From Nyssa sinensis (taxonomy: Eukaryota; Streptophyta; Magnoliopsida; Cornales; Nyssaceae), in contig CM018035.1 in the NCBI GenBank assembly GCA_008638375.1, forward strand, positions 4,887,501-4,951,500: a DNA stretch of 64,000 nucleotides, read 5' to 3'. Of the stretch, positions 19,913 to 32,765 are shown piece after piece. The notes below the pieces were generated by a model. The model was not told the DNA's origin, did not search any database, and worked only from the letters and a program-made list of their open reading frames with translations. Numbering within the stretch: position 1 is the first letter of the stretch; every line of letters begins with the position of its first letter. A program made the translations under genes and the position numbers.

Positions 19913-21151
19913 GTATAACAAATAAATTATATACAATATTTATATGTGTATAAATAAATTTATCATAAGATATTGTATATATATTTCATATATAATATAT
20001 AGGTGGTGTTCTTGGCATTATTGATGGGATATATGGTATAATAAAAAATGGTTAAACTATTAAATTCATATTGACATGTTTTTTTAATATGGATTGATAA
20101 AACTAAAATAGCAAAATGATAAAATAATTGCACAAATTTAAATGCACAACGAGGATTGAAGTACTATTCAAATTATATAAGTGTCTATTTTTAACTTAAA
20201 TAATTTAAATTTAATTCTCATACTTCTATCATTGCATTAAAAAAAAAAAAGGTCCGAATGCAAAATTCAGGCCACTCTAAAAATTGGAGCCAAACGGACA
20301 AGTGTTTCCCTACTCTCCCCAAGAAAAAAAAACATTCTTCTTCAAACACACCTTTAGAATTGGTTTTCGATCTCAAATAGACATTACCAAGTTTAGTTTA
20401 TTTAACTTTAAAAGATCTTTAACTAAACTAAAGAGAGTTGTTTTGTTTAATGATTAAAAAAAAAATTGTGTTCGAATTTAAAAACAATCATTTTATACAA
20501 ATAATATCAAATATTACATTCATATCTAATTTACTTCCAAAAAAATGTTTATTATATTATATATAAAATCACGAGTAACATAAATTCATAAAAAAGGGGG
20601 AATTTTGAAAGCACATAAAACACCTAAAAAGAAGAAAAAGAGAGGGAGAATCATTTCTTTTCTTTTTCTCTCTTTTTACTTTACTTTTCTATTCTTTTCC
20701 TTGTTTCCCCCTCGGTCACGGTTTCTGACAACCAAACAAAAGAAAAAGATTTAAAACAGCGAAAGAATGGCACCAAACGACAAACAAACGGCCGTGAAGT
20801 AATTTTGCATTCCAGAATCCAAACACGTCTCTACGACTCCAATTGTACTCTTTCCAGTAACGTGTGCGATCAGCAGTTTCCTACTTTTTTTTCCTTCTTC
20901 CATGGAAGCCGCTGGCGTGTCACTCATTGGAGTTGAAAGCACTTGATTTTCCATATTTCCGAGGTAACTATTCATCGTCTCCTTTTTCTTTTTCTTCTTT
21001 TAAAGTACCAAATTTCTAGGGCTTTCAATCTTTAATCTGCTTTCGTTTCGAGTCTCTTCATTCTTGTAGGTTCCTGTGAACAGTACTCCCTGAGCGGAAG
21101 AAAATTAAGTTTCTGGTCTTTCGCGTTGAATTCGCCGACATCTCTGTACTT
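18572..21151. other. Intergenic; 3' flank, MITE and leader of the KEG-like gene
   Basis: After the stop at 18571 comes about 600 bp of 3' flank, then the MITE at 19205-19433. An AT-rich stretch follows, with (GT)n(AT)n at about 19866-19912. From about 20630 the sequence is pyrimidine-rich and probably contains the KEG-like promoter and first leader exon. No coding segment recognised. Confidence 0.45.
19205..19433. mobile_element. Foldback MITE with long inverted ends
   Basis: The left arm runs GTGCCCCCAGG, then CACCTTGCATAGG, then CCCAATAAGAGTTAG. Reversed, the right arm gives GGTGCCCCTTAGG, CACCTTGCATAGA and CCTAATAAGGGTTAG. The arms are about 65-70 bp and imperfect, joined by a T-rich centre. 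I could not fix a target duplication, so the superfamily is open. Confidence 0.7.
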
Positions 21152-22620
21152 GTAAGTTTATTTTGTGTCGCTATTTCCTTTTTCAGTGATTGGTTGGTGA
21201 GAAAAATGAGGAAGGGAAATGAAATTGAATCTTTGAATTTAAAAATTTTCGTTGTTTGGAACCCCAGAAATTAGAAATATGACACCCTCCACTCACACAA
21301 ACAGATAATTTGACTTTTTATGAATATAATTTCATTTTCAATCTCTTTTCCTTCCTTTTTCTCAGCAACCAATCACTGATTGTAGGTGGTTAATAATACA
21401 CATAGTTCTGTGAACATGTATTATGACATCGCTGGCTTTGATAGGCCCTGTAACGTTCAGTGACTGCTTAGCTTGATGAAAAACAGTTACCACTAGCACG
21501 GCTTTACTAAATTTCTTCCAGTTTCGTTATAAAAGAGCACTGAACATGTACAGAAGTAAAAATGAATATGTTCTGTGTGGTAAAGTGTTTGCTGTTATTG
21601 ATTGCCATAGCCCAGGAGACCGCCATTCACTCAGAGTGGAATTTTTGTCTGTAAGCTTATTCGTTGAGTTGTGCTACGGTGTCTAAACATCGAAGAAAAA
21701 GATTGTTGGGTTTTCACTTTTGACTTTTTCTTCTCATGCTTGTGTTGTCCATGGAATGCTCATCATACAGCTTCATTTCCCCCTTTAAAGTGTTTTCTTT
21801 TGAGCATTGGGTTTGTCATAATACTATTGATTTAGTTGAGCTACTCCGACCATTCTCCCTGTTTTAGGGAGTGTTAAATTTTTTTATTAATTTTTGAATT
21901 GAAGTAGACGAGAGTTAAAGGGAAATTTGTTTTGGGGTAGTCACTTTCTCTCTCCTCACATTTGAGGATCCAAAATGGGCTTCTCCATAATAGAGACCCA
22001 TTCGGGGGAGTCCCTTGGAGCTCCAAAATACAATTTCTACTCCCTTAAAAGGCTAAAATGACTAAGGAGAGGATATTTATCAGAAAAGAAATGACTAAGG
22101 AGAGGATATAGGGAGTGGGTTGGAGATTTATATGGCACCACTCCCTCTATGGAATATTAACTGAGCTTACAGTTTTAAAAGTCTGGAATTTAGATTTTAT
22201 CCCAAGGCTCCGTCTGATTTTGTGGATTTAGTGAGGAAAAATGCAAAGTAAAACATTTATCCTTGGTTAGATATCATAGAAAATAAGGGGTAAAAACAAA
22301 ATACGAGGAAAAGTAAGGCAAAATTTTATAATTTTACAAGTCATCTCACTTTAGTTTTTTCCCAATTTTAAATTATTTTCTAAAAAAATTTCATTTGTAA
22401 TTTTATTTCAGATAAAGAAAAAATAAAAGAGAAATTGCTTTTCCTTCCCTTTTTTCTTCGTTTTCCTTTTCCCTTGCTAAATCTGCAAACAAAAAGAGCC
22501 AAGTTAATGCTGTAACAAAATGATTGCCTTAGTGCGATCTCCTCTCCTTGCTTGTTAGTATTTTGAATATCAAAAAGTAATTTATTATTGTTTCCTTGCC
22601 TTCTTTTTTTGTACATTTTA
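21152..22620 (+). other. Probable 5' UTR intron of the KEG-like gene
   Basis: A donor (ACTT then GTAAGT at 21152) and an acceptor (ACATTTTAG ending at 22620, 9 bp before the ATG) would frame a 1.47-kb leader intron. It contains a short duplication of ATGACTAAGGAGAGGATA (about 22058-22076 and 22091-22109). Not proven without cDNA. Confidence 0.45.
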
Positions 22621-22629
22621 GTAGGAGAA

Positions 22630-25600
22630 ATGGCCGAACAGACTGGAGCAGCTTCTTTTGATTATGAACTCTATGAAGGAGATCCTGACCACCTTAGAAC
22701 TGTTGTTGCTACACCGACTAAAATTAGTCCGTGGATTGATCCTGCATCATTGAAACTTAAGTATAGGATTGGGCGTGGTCCGTTTGGTGATGTGTGGTTG
22801 GCAACACATCATCAGTCTGCGGATGATTATGACGAGTATCATGAAGTGGCTGTTAAGATGTTACCTCCTGTGAAGGAGGATCACATGCAAAAGTTTTTGG
22901 ATAAGTTTGAAGAGTTATTTTTGAAGTTGAGAAGACTTCAAGGTGTTGGTTGGCTGCATGGCATCTCAATTATATCTGGAAAGGTGACTCCTGCTATTCA
23001 ATTTGTTCCTTTTCTTATGGTTTCATCTATGGTTTTTTTAGCTTCATCTGTGACACCCGAAACTCTATTACCAAATTTGCTCACTGTCTAATGTCTTGGC
23101 AGATCTGCATTGCTATGAAATTCTATGAGGGCTCAGTAGGTGATCAAATGGCTCAGCTGAAAGGAGGAAAGCTTCCATTGCCTGATGCTTTGAGGTGATG
23201 TATTTGGGGACAGTTTTTCAATATGAAACTTAAAAGTTATCATGATGGAACTGGACATGTCCTCAGATAGACAATGCTAATTTTATAGGTATGGGGTCAT
23301 GTTGGCTAAAGGAATTCAGGAGTTGCACTCACTAGGGGTCCTCATACTGAATCTTAAGCCTTCTAATTTCCTTCTCAATGAACATGACCAAGTGGTACTG
23401 GGAGATTTTGGGATCCCGTATCTGCTTTTGAAGATTCCACAACCCAATTCAGATTTGGCTTCCAGGCTTGGAACTCCAAACTACATGGCTCCAGAGCAAT
23501 GGGAACCAGAAGTAAGAGGTCCAATAACATTGGAGACGGACACTTGGGGGTTTGGATGCAGCTTTGTGGAGATGTTGACTGGTGTTCCACCTTGGTTTGG
23601 GAGGTCAGTTGAAGAAATATATTACTCGATCGTGATAAAGCAAGAAAAACCTCAGCTTCCTAGTGGCTTGCCTCCTGCAGTTGAGAATGTTGTCAATGGC
23701 TGCTTTGAGTATGACCTCCGGAATCGTCCCTTAATGTCAGATATTCTACATGCATTTGAAAGGTATGTTTCAATCATTATTTTTTCACAGAATACTGAAA
23801 GGGACTGCGGCATTTCTTTAAATGTTATTATAAAAAATTTCTATTAGCCTTTTAATATGCTTTACAACTGTTACTTACTTGTTGCCTTTGATAATGGATG
23901 CAGTTTCTCAATCCTAAGCATCATTAATTTTATTATCATCATACAAGTTTTGATAAATTACAGTTTCTTCTAATTCACGTTTCATGAAATATATTGAGCT
24001 ATTTTCTAGGAGGGGGATGGAATTCTCCACACACAATGATCTTCAAGAAGCAAAATAGCTATTTGGTTCACAATTTCTGAAACTGCCAAAGATTTCAAGA
24101 CATTTTCCTTTTGTGATATATTATTTGGATTTTTTTTTTCTATTTTTTTACATACAGGCACATTTTCAGTTTTTTTTTTTTTTTTTCCAAAACAGCCACT
24201 TATCCCAAAATAAAATAAAACAAAAAACCAAAATAGCCACTGTCATTTGAAATCTTTCATTTCCTTTTACATCTTGTGATTCTTTTCAAATTTATTTTTG
24301 GTTAATCAAATGACCAGATGCATCTACATATTTAGGGTAGAAAGGATTTTGTGATCTGTCACCAGAATAATTTGTAATTTCACTATATTATATGTATCTG
24401 TGTACAAAACTCATAGCACCAAGCATTATAATCAAGTCTGAAGTGGATGTCGATAAAGACTCTTTGGAAATTATGGTTCTTTAAAAAATATTGATGGCTA
24501 ATGTCGGTGGACAATGTCGGTCAATACTATTATGTATTTTGTATGATAATTTAATATGATTGTAACCATCGTAATTCTACGTAGTGGCATGCATGCTTTG
24601 CACATGTGAGGTTTAAAACCATGCAAATTGTGAAATTCTTTTGTAACATGTTTACTTACCAAAAATTAATAATTTGTCACATGTTTAGTGATCTCCATGG
24701 TTAGGTAATGTGGAACAAAAACCATTAATTCTCAGTACGTAGTTTTCTACCCGTTTAGTACTACCTTCCCATACACATTTTTCACCCTTACTAGCTTTTG
24801 AATTTGACAAATGCATGTAACTCTAATTTTAGAATTCAAAATGGCCAACCATAGGGAGGCTTTCCATACATCTTTAATGATAGAATAGAAATTGGTTGTT
24901 CATAATGGTTTCTATTAATTGAGTTGACAGCTAGAGGTGATATTTTGTAGCATGGGCTTTATTAATTGAGTTTACACCTCAATGTGTCAGTACTGTGTCT
25001 GGAGTCACACTGCCGATTCTTATTAAAAGTTGCTTCAAAAATGCTGTTATCGTTTGATATCTGCTGTTTCAGTAATTTGAACAAACTCTATTAAGCGTAG
25101 AAAGAATACACACACACAGACCAATATTGTTTAGCTTGAATATTTCATTTCATTTCAATAATTTGCAAATGAACTTGCAGCTCGCGGAATGCTGTTTACA
25201 CTGATGGTGAATGGATTGGTTTAGGCGGCAGAGTGCTCCCGGACAAACCAAATACTATTGGATACTCGTCATGGTTCCTCTCAAAGGATCATTTCCAAGT
25301 GGGTGATACAGTACGTTCAAGGAAGCCACGAAACTCCTGCAAACCTCAAAGCATGGATGTTCCAGAAGGAACTATAGTTGGTTTGGAGAGAGACACCGAT
25401 CGAGATGGATTCGTTCTGGTGCGGATCCATGGAATGCACAACCCTCTTAGGATTAATGCGAAAACTCTAGAGAGGGTCACATTTGGCTTTGCAGTGGGTG
25501 ATTGGGTGTGTGTGGAGGAAAAATAAAAAGCACTCATCTTTGGGCATACTACATTCCATAGACCGAAACGGAAGTGTAGCTGTTGGTTTTTTAGGGCTAG

Positions 25601-26136
25601 AGACTCTCTGGAAAGGGAATTCTTCTCAGCTTCAAATGGCAGACCCTTATTGTGTGGGACAGTTTGTGAGGCCGAAGGCAAATGTCTCTACTCCCCGTTT
25701 CGAGTGGCCTCACAAAAGGGGAGGGGCCTGGGCCACTGGGAGGATTTGTCAAGTACTTCCAAATGGGTGTCTTGTTATGAGGTTTCCAGGGAGGTTTGTG
25801 TTTGGCGATAAATCCAACAGCTGCTTGGCTGATCCGGCTGAAGTGGAAGTGGTGTCTTTTGATACTTGTCCTGGGGTGGTGGAGAAGTACCATCATATGG
25901 AGGATTATCACTGGGCCGTGAGACCGCTAGTAATTTCGTTTGGTATATTTACAGGCATGAAGCTCGGTTTCTTCATTGGAGGAAATTTGAGAGCAAGACT
26001 GAAGGGCAAGAGAAAACAGACACAGGATGATAGCAATGCTCAAGATGGTCAAACTGGTGGAAGTTCAGCATGGCTTCCACCAACAGTTGCAAATATCCTT
26101 TTCAGAGACGGTGTTCCCACTGCTACTGCTAGGTAA
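22630..26136 (+). CDS. KEG-like protein kinase with Mib/HERC2-type repeats; 1-bp frameshift
   Basis: Four exons: 22630-22983, 23103-23194, 23289-23762 and 25181-26136. Domains: a kinase fold (about residues 44-300) with IGRGPFGDV (47-55), VAVK (Lys76), DFG (188-190), GTPNYMAPEQW and DTWGFG. Three Mib/HERC2-like repeats follow (VGDTVRSR, VGDWVCVE, VGQFVRPK), then a hydrophobic segment LVISFGIFTGMKLGFFIGG (about 555-574) with basic residues after it, suggesting a C-terminal membrane anchor. The catalytic-loop HRD reads ILN (168-170), so the proton-acceptor Asp is Asn. In exon 4 the frame is broken at about 25519-25524, in an A-run just after VCVEE. One extra A gives TAA, while sequence beyond stays fully conserved in the +1 frame; with it the product would be 624 residues. 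KEG itself is a RING E3 in ABA signalling, but no RING or ankyrin repeats are seen here. The final TAA overlaps AG/GTAAGT, so a further exon is possible. Confidence 0.82.
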
Positions 26137-28013
26137 GTTATTTTTCTTAATTTGGTCATAATTGACTCAGTTCTCTACTACAAACCAAAGCTAAATGGAG
26201 AAATGGTGAACTAGTCTAGGCCTAAACTTTGTTAATTTCAGCTAATGTGCAGTGGGTTCAGGAAATACCATGAAATGACTAGGTTCTTGAAGTACCATGA
26301 AATGACTATGTAATACTGTAATGCAGAAAACAGGGTAGTTTATATTGTAAAGACAAAGATGTAAATATGTTTATACAGAGGATCTGGTTTATTACATTTA
26401 CATGCTTTCTCTGTAGATACGTGGATTAAATGTTTGCATTAAAATGTGAATGGCTTCTTCTTGTCAAACTGAGGTTGGGTTTTGAGACTAATTCACAAAT
26501 GTGATTCTTCATGTATCATACCAGAATTCCCAGCCGTGTGTTTGTGTGCGTGTGAAATGGAGATGTTTAAGCGCCAAACTTTTTATGACTGAAATGCTAG
26601 AGGTGGATAGGTTTGATACTGAATTTATATGATGTGAGGTAAAACTTGGGATATATAGCATTTTTCCAGATGATCTCACTTTTGTCAGTAAAAATAATCA
26701 AACAGCCGCGAGGACTCCTCAACCAGCCAAATTTTGAAGGACATCAGGTTGAGTTTACTTGAAAGTATTGGGTGCCCCAGGGGCATCGGGTGGCTGTGCC
26801 ACCATCCAACAATTGGCGGACATGTGGGCTATGTTTCACTTATTTAGGTGGAATATAGCACACATGGTATCCCATCATTGGAAGGTGCACGTTGGAGCTA
26901 ATGGTCCAGAAGGTGGCATAGCAAAACCCATGGGTACATTAGGACGAGAAATAAAGGTCTTCCGGTGTAAGCTTTGAGGGGGGTGAATAATGCCTAGCAT
27001 AAGTTGCGAAGCTTGGAGCTTTGCACTCTAATGGGTCTGTGCATTACACGCATATAATACACGGACTAATTAGAGCATGAAACTCGGAACTTTGCGACCG
27101 CCCAAACCGTGTTTCTTGAATTGTTAAAGATTAATCATCGGTAGATTTGAAATCATTTTATTTTGAGTTTTTATCATTTCTACTGAAGAATGGTACCTAC
27201 CAATCAACATGGCAACTTGTTATGACAAGACTCTCCTAAACGTACTTGTGATCAAAAGCACAAATTACTAAGCTCATCAAATTGTTATCTCAATTTAAAT
27301 GAATTATTTCTTATCACTTTGCTTGACTGATAACATAATATCATATATTTTTTTTCTCTCTAACAAAAGCACAAATCATGTTAATCAAAATTCAATTGTC
27401 TTTTATAGGTACCATATCACTCGGATATATTTTTTCACTATCTCTAACAAAAACACAAATCAGTTTATCCAAAGTACATTTATTTTCCATACCCGTTCGG
27501 ATGCGTTTTCATTCTCATTATTTTCATTTTATGATTCTCAAAGCAATTTTTTAAAAAATACTTGTGTTTTTACTTGATTTTTTTTTAATAAATTTTAAAA
27601 TTAAAAAAAAAAAATCAAGAACAGTAAATAATTTTTAAAAACGTAGCAAAAAAATTTTTAGATCATGGGCCAGGCCCGGTATTATCCCACCTGCAGCGAT
27701 CCGATCATCCAATATAAGGCTGACGCATAACCATTTGAGTGTGTTTCAATTCCCAAATTGCCCTTCCATTTTCTATAAATTCCCGTCTATCTCGTGATCT
27801 TGTTCACAAACAAAGAGCAAGAGCGAGAAAGTGCAAGAAAGCCATCAACGTAAAAAGCTGTAAGAGAGAAGAATAATGAGACCTGAACGCCTCCTGTAAT
27901 CTCTATTCCTTTCCTCCTTTCTCTACTTTTATTTTTGACGAACACACAAATTTGTATGCACTAATTAAAGTTCTTGCTGTTTGTTCGATTCTGAAATTTC
28001 TTTTCAATTTCCT
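26137..28013. other. Intergenic; promoter of DOG1-like gene at right end
   Basis: Two imperfect copies of ACCATGAAATGACTA lie close together near 26266-26310. A piece at about 26765-26800 (GGGTGCCCCAGGGGCAT) resembles the end of the 19.2-kb MITE but has no clear partner. The stretch 27300-27660 is AT-rich. No gene is supported. Confidence 0.4.
27774..27780 (+). promoter_or_regulatory. TATA box, DOG1-like gene
   Basis: TATAAAT in TTCTATAAATTCCCG, 234 bp before the predicted ATG and followed by a purine-rich leader. Confidence 0.55.
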
Positions 28014-29983
28014 ATGTTTTCTGGCCAACCAAACTGCATTATCTGCAGAAAATACTACGAGGAAACTGATTGTGAAGAAGAAACAGTTGAAAACGAAGGA
28101 ATGACCAGGAAAGATACAGGAGAGGACAAAGATGGCGTCGATCACATAGCGGAACAATTCAGGTGCATGAGCCTCCACAAACGAGAATCAATAAAACGAG
28201 GTAACATTCCAAGAAATTATATCTAATTTTCCCGGAAAATGTAGGGAAAAACACTTTCTTGGCTGGTAAGTTATGAAGATGGCCGTTTCTTGAAATGAAC
28301 GAAACGCCGTTTTCTTCAAACTATAAGAACTTCTTAGTGATTGAGTCATCGGCTCGCCGTGTTCTAATCGTTTCAGACTTCAAGTTGGAGGATTTGGAGG
28401 GGCGAGTCAAGAATAGGGTTCGTTGGGTAATCTAATCGGATGGTTTGGGTTCTTTATTATGTTGTCTTCATTAGCCACTAACATGTCACCATGTTAGCAA
28501 AATGAATGATTTAGATACTAATATTGTTGATTACTTGATGTAAATTTAGAAGATCCAAACCCTCACCCTAACAAAAGTATTACTAAGTAATCAGACTGTT
28601 AAAATCATCCAATCATGTCTATATATTACATTATGGAATTACTTACATTTAGCCGGGGTTCCTCACGATCACAAACTCATTGTGAACCCAGGGTAGCATG
28701 AGTGGTGAGTTCATTCAATGTTAAATGGGAGGTCTGTTGTTCGTCTTTTTGGCCACCTACTCGAGACATAGGTTCTGCCTCCTATTGGTATGCTTATGCT
28801 CCCCATCTTAACGGTACACATGGCTAATAAGAGAAATTATTCATTGGTCTATTGCACTCGGGTTAATGAACAACTCCTACATACACTGATATGACAAATA
28901 TTCATTAGCTTGGATACAATGCATCCAGGACCAATGAATAACAGCACCCTAGCAGAAACTCATTTTGTATTGACAGTTAAGATGGTTATCAGGTGAGGAG
29001 CTGTCAATGGAGAAGCATGGTGTATGGAGGCAAGAACAGAAGAGCAGAGCAGCAATGCTAGAAAAACAGCTCAAAGCAAAGTGGGCCCTTGAGGAGCTAA
29101 TTGAGGAACAGCTGGACCGTTTCCACGCCCATTACAATGGGGCCATGGTCCCAACCCGTCTCAAGGATGTGGCCCAACTCATCATGCCTAAGTGGGCTCC
29201 AGCCCATGAGATGGCTGCCCTTGCCTGGCTCGGTGATTGGCGGCCTTCTGCTATTTTGGACCTCCTCCGCTCCCTGGCCCGCTCCTCATCCTCGTTACCG
29301 TCATCTTTATCGGACTCAGCTGGCATTGAGCAGGCCTTATCGCAGTTGATCCACGAAGTACGCATTGAGGAGGCAGTGCTTGATGAGGAGATGGCCGAGA
29401 TCCAGGCCACTTGTATCCTCAATCTGCCTTTTGGCCCAATGAGAAATCTTCCCAAGGGGCCTGCCTTGGCTTGTGTCCACTCCGAGTTCAGGAAGATCCA
29501 CCGGGTCATCACAAAGGCCCAGAACCTCAGGTCCATCTTTCTTACCTTCCGTGTGATAAATAGAGAAATGCTTGTATACAGGATTTAGTTACTTATTTTT
29601 GTGTCTCTTAACGATATTTTAAAAATTAATTAAAAATTTTGATTCTTTTGTTTATATTTAGAAGAAGAGATATGGTAATTTATATTAGTAGCTAATAAAT
29701 TGGGTAATTTTGTTTAAGTGTATGTAGCATTACTCATGATAAATATACACAATGCAAAGTAACTGCAATAACTACCAAACATGTGACAGTTATTGACAGT
29801 TTAAGTTTAAAACGCCACAGGTTCAAGGCATTGGAGTTGGTGGTGAAGAAGGTGTTGAGCCAAACTGATGCAGCTGAGTTCTTAGTTGCATTTGTGGGAA
29901 TTCAAGATTCTATCCACCAGTTTGCCACCCACCTGAAGTTGCGAAAGGGTCTGGTTTCCATGCCCATCAAGTCCCTAGGGTAA
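28014..29983 (+). CDS. DOG1-domain (TGA-like) protein
   Basis: Three exons: 28014-28200, 28993-29530 and 29821-29983, encoding 295 residues with consistent phase. The first exon encodes an acidic N-terminus with NCIICRKYYEE (a lone CxxC). The DOG1 domain, about residues 74-285, is shown by WLGDWRPSAILDLL (141-154), which matches the W-x-G-G-F/W-R-P-S core of TGA bZIP and DOG1 proteins. The C-terminal KAQNLRFKALELV segment aligns with the QADNLR helix of TGA factors. There is no basic leucine zipper, so it is a DOG1-like rather than a TGA factor. Members act in seed dormancy (DOG1) or pollen aperture formation (INP1); which applies here is unknown. The second donor, CAG/GTCCAT, is weak, so an alternative product ending at 29588 in the intron is possible. 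Confidence 0.8.
28837..28941. mobile_element. Short foldback MITE in intron 1 of DOG1-like gene
   Basis: Perfect 13-bp inverted ends, TTATTCATTGGTC and GACCAATGAATAA, bound a 105-bp block with further partial inverted pairing inside (TTAATGAAC and ATTCATTAGC). No target duplication is evident. Confidence 0.6.
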
Positions 29984-30654
29984 AGTTGAGAATACGGGAA
30001 TATCAAGAAGTTTAATCTCTGAAGAATCATATTCTATCAAGGGAAGGAGATTCATTGGCTTCAGAAGGTACCATGACAAGTTCTATATAGCATGTTACTG
30101 GCATTTTCAATTTTTTATAGTTGCCATGAAATGAGATGAGATGAGGTAATTGGAGACTTGGGAATCCATTGTGATATATGTTGACTGGTGTGAAATGAAA
30201 TAGCAACAGAAATACAGAGTTTCATTGTTTTCCCATTAAAATAAAAAAATAAATCTGTGCCTGTGTGAATCAGTACTTAGCATGCAGACAAACTAATAGA
30301 TTTAGTGCAGCTTAAACTTTTATTAATTTTTTAGATTAATACGATGGAAGACTCTTGGGAGGTTGCCAAAAATTGGACTTTAGGTTTAGGGAGACTATCC
30401 AGCCATGCATGTTGGTGACTTTGGCCAAAACATCAACCCAAAAATCCGGGAAAATCAAACAGATTATTAGAATAATTCAATAAATTGGGTGCTTCACATG
30501 CAGCCCTATCTACAACAGCTTAAACTTGTATTGGCAATGCTTCATGATTGAATTGTCAAATATAGGTCGATAAATTGTCAAATCAAGCATGACTAAAAGG
30601 TAAGATTTTCTCGATTTTCAATAACCAGACTGGTTTGTTATTATGCTATAAGTC

Positions 30655-30775
30655 ATCAAAGCGGGCAGTGACCTAGTGACATTGAAGAGTAAGGTTCGAG
30701 TCCCTGTAGGGCAAGGGGAAGGGAGTTAATAGTGATATTAATATCATCGTTCTTTATTGGTTTACTAATATCCTG
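30655..30775 (+). mobile_element. tRNA-derived SINE-like element
   Basis: An A-box-like TGACCTAGTGA (30669-30679) and a perfect B-box GGTTCGAGTCC (30693-30703) sit at the spacing of a tRNA promoter, but the rest does not fold as a tRNA. The 3' part is T-rich. The ends are not defined. Confidence 0.45.
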
Positions 30776-31330
30776 ATCCACAAATACAATTCAACCCGTG
30801 TTTTCCCCTTTGTTTTCTGATCTGAATCATATATCAACCAAATGCATAATGACTTCTATCGTAACCCATGCTTCTTTGTTTGAGTTTTGTGCATTATTGT
30901 AAAACATTTCAAATTATGTATCTTTCTAGTGTACCAATGACTAGTTCTTTTTGAAGTTTTTTTCAATGATATATCAATATAAATGTGTACTAAAGATAAA
31001 GAAGATGAATTGTTATTTGAAGAGAAAAGTAATTAAGCCTTTTTAGTCTAATCAAATACTAATCATATGTAACAATAAAGCCAAACAAGATGCTATGTAG
31101 ACTACTCTCTTGCCGTGTCCCAAAATACTGTGATCTCACATCAATGGAGTTGAATCTTTATCCCGTAGAGAATCTCTAAGAGAGGATGCAGGAGGGGATG
31201 CATTTGCCCTAACTACCAGTTTGCCTCCCATTCACCCATTTTATGCACTCCAACTGAAGAGTCATGATTGAAGGCATTTTATCTCTAGTTGATGAACAAT
31301 GTCGGATGGGAAGCATATATGTACCCATTA

Positions 31331-31334
<4 letters not shown>

Positions 31335-31388
<54 letters not shown>
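31335..31388. repeat. (GA)n microsatellite
   Basis: About 27 uninterrupted GA units followed by purine-rich sequence to about 31465. Confidence 0.95.
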
Positions 31389-31391
<3 letters not shown>

Positions 31392-32266
31392 AGGCAAAAT
31401 CTGAAGGAAAAGTAACTGAAATAGAGAGTGGTGGGGGTATAAAGAGAGAGACAGAGAGAAGAGAGACAAAAAAAAATTTAAAATATAAAATAGATATTCA
31501 TTTTGACAACAATTGTTGGGAGTGCTTATATAGTGCTGGGAATCTTTGTTATTGCCATAAACACGGTAGTAGGAGACAAATAAGTTTTTTGTCTCAAAAA
31601 AACTCCTCCCTTTCTTAGAGACCCTCTTATGTCATATAACCCAATTATTTTTATTCCAAGAAAAAAAAAGATAAACACATCAATGGAATAAACTTAACCA
31701 CCCTGACCATTTGTGTTATAGCATCACATCTAGTTTCCAAAGTTGGTGTGCATGGCATTTGAAAAGGCCAATGGAATGATCCGAACCAGTTCCGATCTCT
31801 AATCACATCAAAATGAAATGCCAAATTTTGTAGGGCCATTCACTTGGAACAGCTACTTGTTGCAAGGCAAACATGTACTAATTAAACACACTTGAAAACG
31901 AAAACTTCACATGGGAATTAATTAGCTTTTCGTGTGGCCTAACATCAAAACCCACTTCCCATCACATGGTAAACAAGATCTTTTGAGAAATTGGCTCCAC
32001 AGATTTGTCTTCAAATTGAAGGAAGAGACGAATCAATATGAGTAGTGTCTCGACCATGTATTGTTTGGCACCACATGATTTTATGAAATCTTGTTATGTT
32101 TTTTGTTGCATATCCATACAAATGCTGATATGATATCAACTGTCACGACCCGCAACCCACCCTTTACGGATTAATGGACCGCAACCATCTGACCCGGCCC
32201 TTTCGCCGAACCGGACCTACTCATCTTATTACACTACCATTAGTGCAACTAACATGTAACCACGTA

Positions 32267-32298
<32 letters not shown>

Positions 32299-32617
32299 CT
32301 AACGGAAGATATCAAGTGAAAAGTTACATGTACCTGTCAGTCTGCTATACAAAAGTACAGCCTGTAAAATTTTTAAGTCATCATCTCGTCCCCAGGACGT
32401 GAATACACGGGAGTGCTACAAGACTTGTACTACTATTACCTTTACTTGTCAAAATGTCCAACCTATCACTGCAAGCTCCTACGGTCTGTTGTCCGTGTCA
32501 GTCCCTGAAATCATCATATAAAATGGAATGAGCTAAACTAAGCTTAGTAAGTAAGTCCCCTACTCTGCCATGTGTACATGATCGAAAATGGAACTGAATA
32601 ACAAGAATATGATAGCC

Positions 32618-32765
32618 AGTCAATATCATAGCAAGAATCATAGCTCATCAATGAATATTAAATGATCAGGATTAAATAACAACAATCATAACTCGTCAAT
32701 GAATATCAACTGATCAGGAATAATAACAACAATCATAGCTCGTCAAAAAATATCAAATGATCAGG
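32618..32765. repeat. Tandem repeats inside the solo LTR (set 1)
   Basis: Three diverged copies of a roughly 55-60 bp unit, each with AATCATA, CTCRTCAA and ATGATCAGGA-like parts. Confidence 0.75.

Larger units (their letters stand above)
29984..32135. other. Intergenic, no gene seen
   Basis: Holds the SINE-like piece at 30655-30775 and a long GA microsatellite. Remaining sequence is unremarkable AT-rich DNA. Confidence 0.5.

Noticed and set aside
25346..25911. Minus-strand frames opposite KEG-like exon 4
   Set aside because: The plus strand carries the conserved HERC2-like repeats; the minus frames are shadows.
26765..26960. Second copy of the 19.2-kb MITE
   Set aside because: Only one end resembles the MITE and no matching inverted arm is found.
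29132..29536. 134-residue minus-strand frame
   Set aside because: It lies opposite the conserved DOG1-domain exon.
30655..30775. tRNA gene
   Set aside because: A- and B-box motifs are present but no cloverleaf or acceptor stem can be formed.
31209..31469. Serine/leucine-rich open frame
   Set aside because: It is produced by the GA/CT microsatellite and has no family resemblance.
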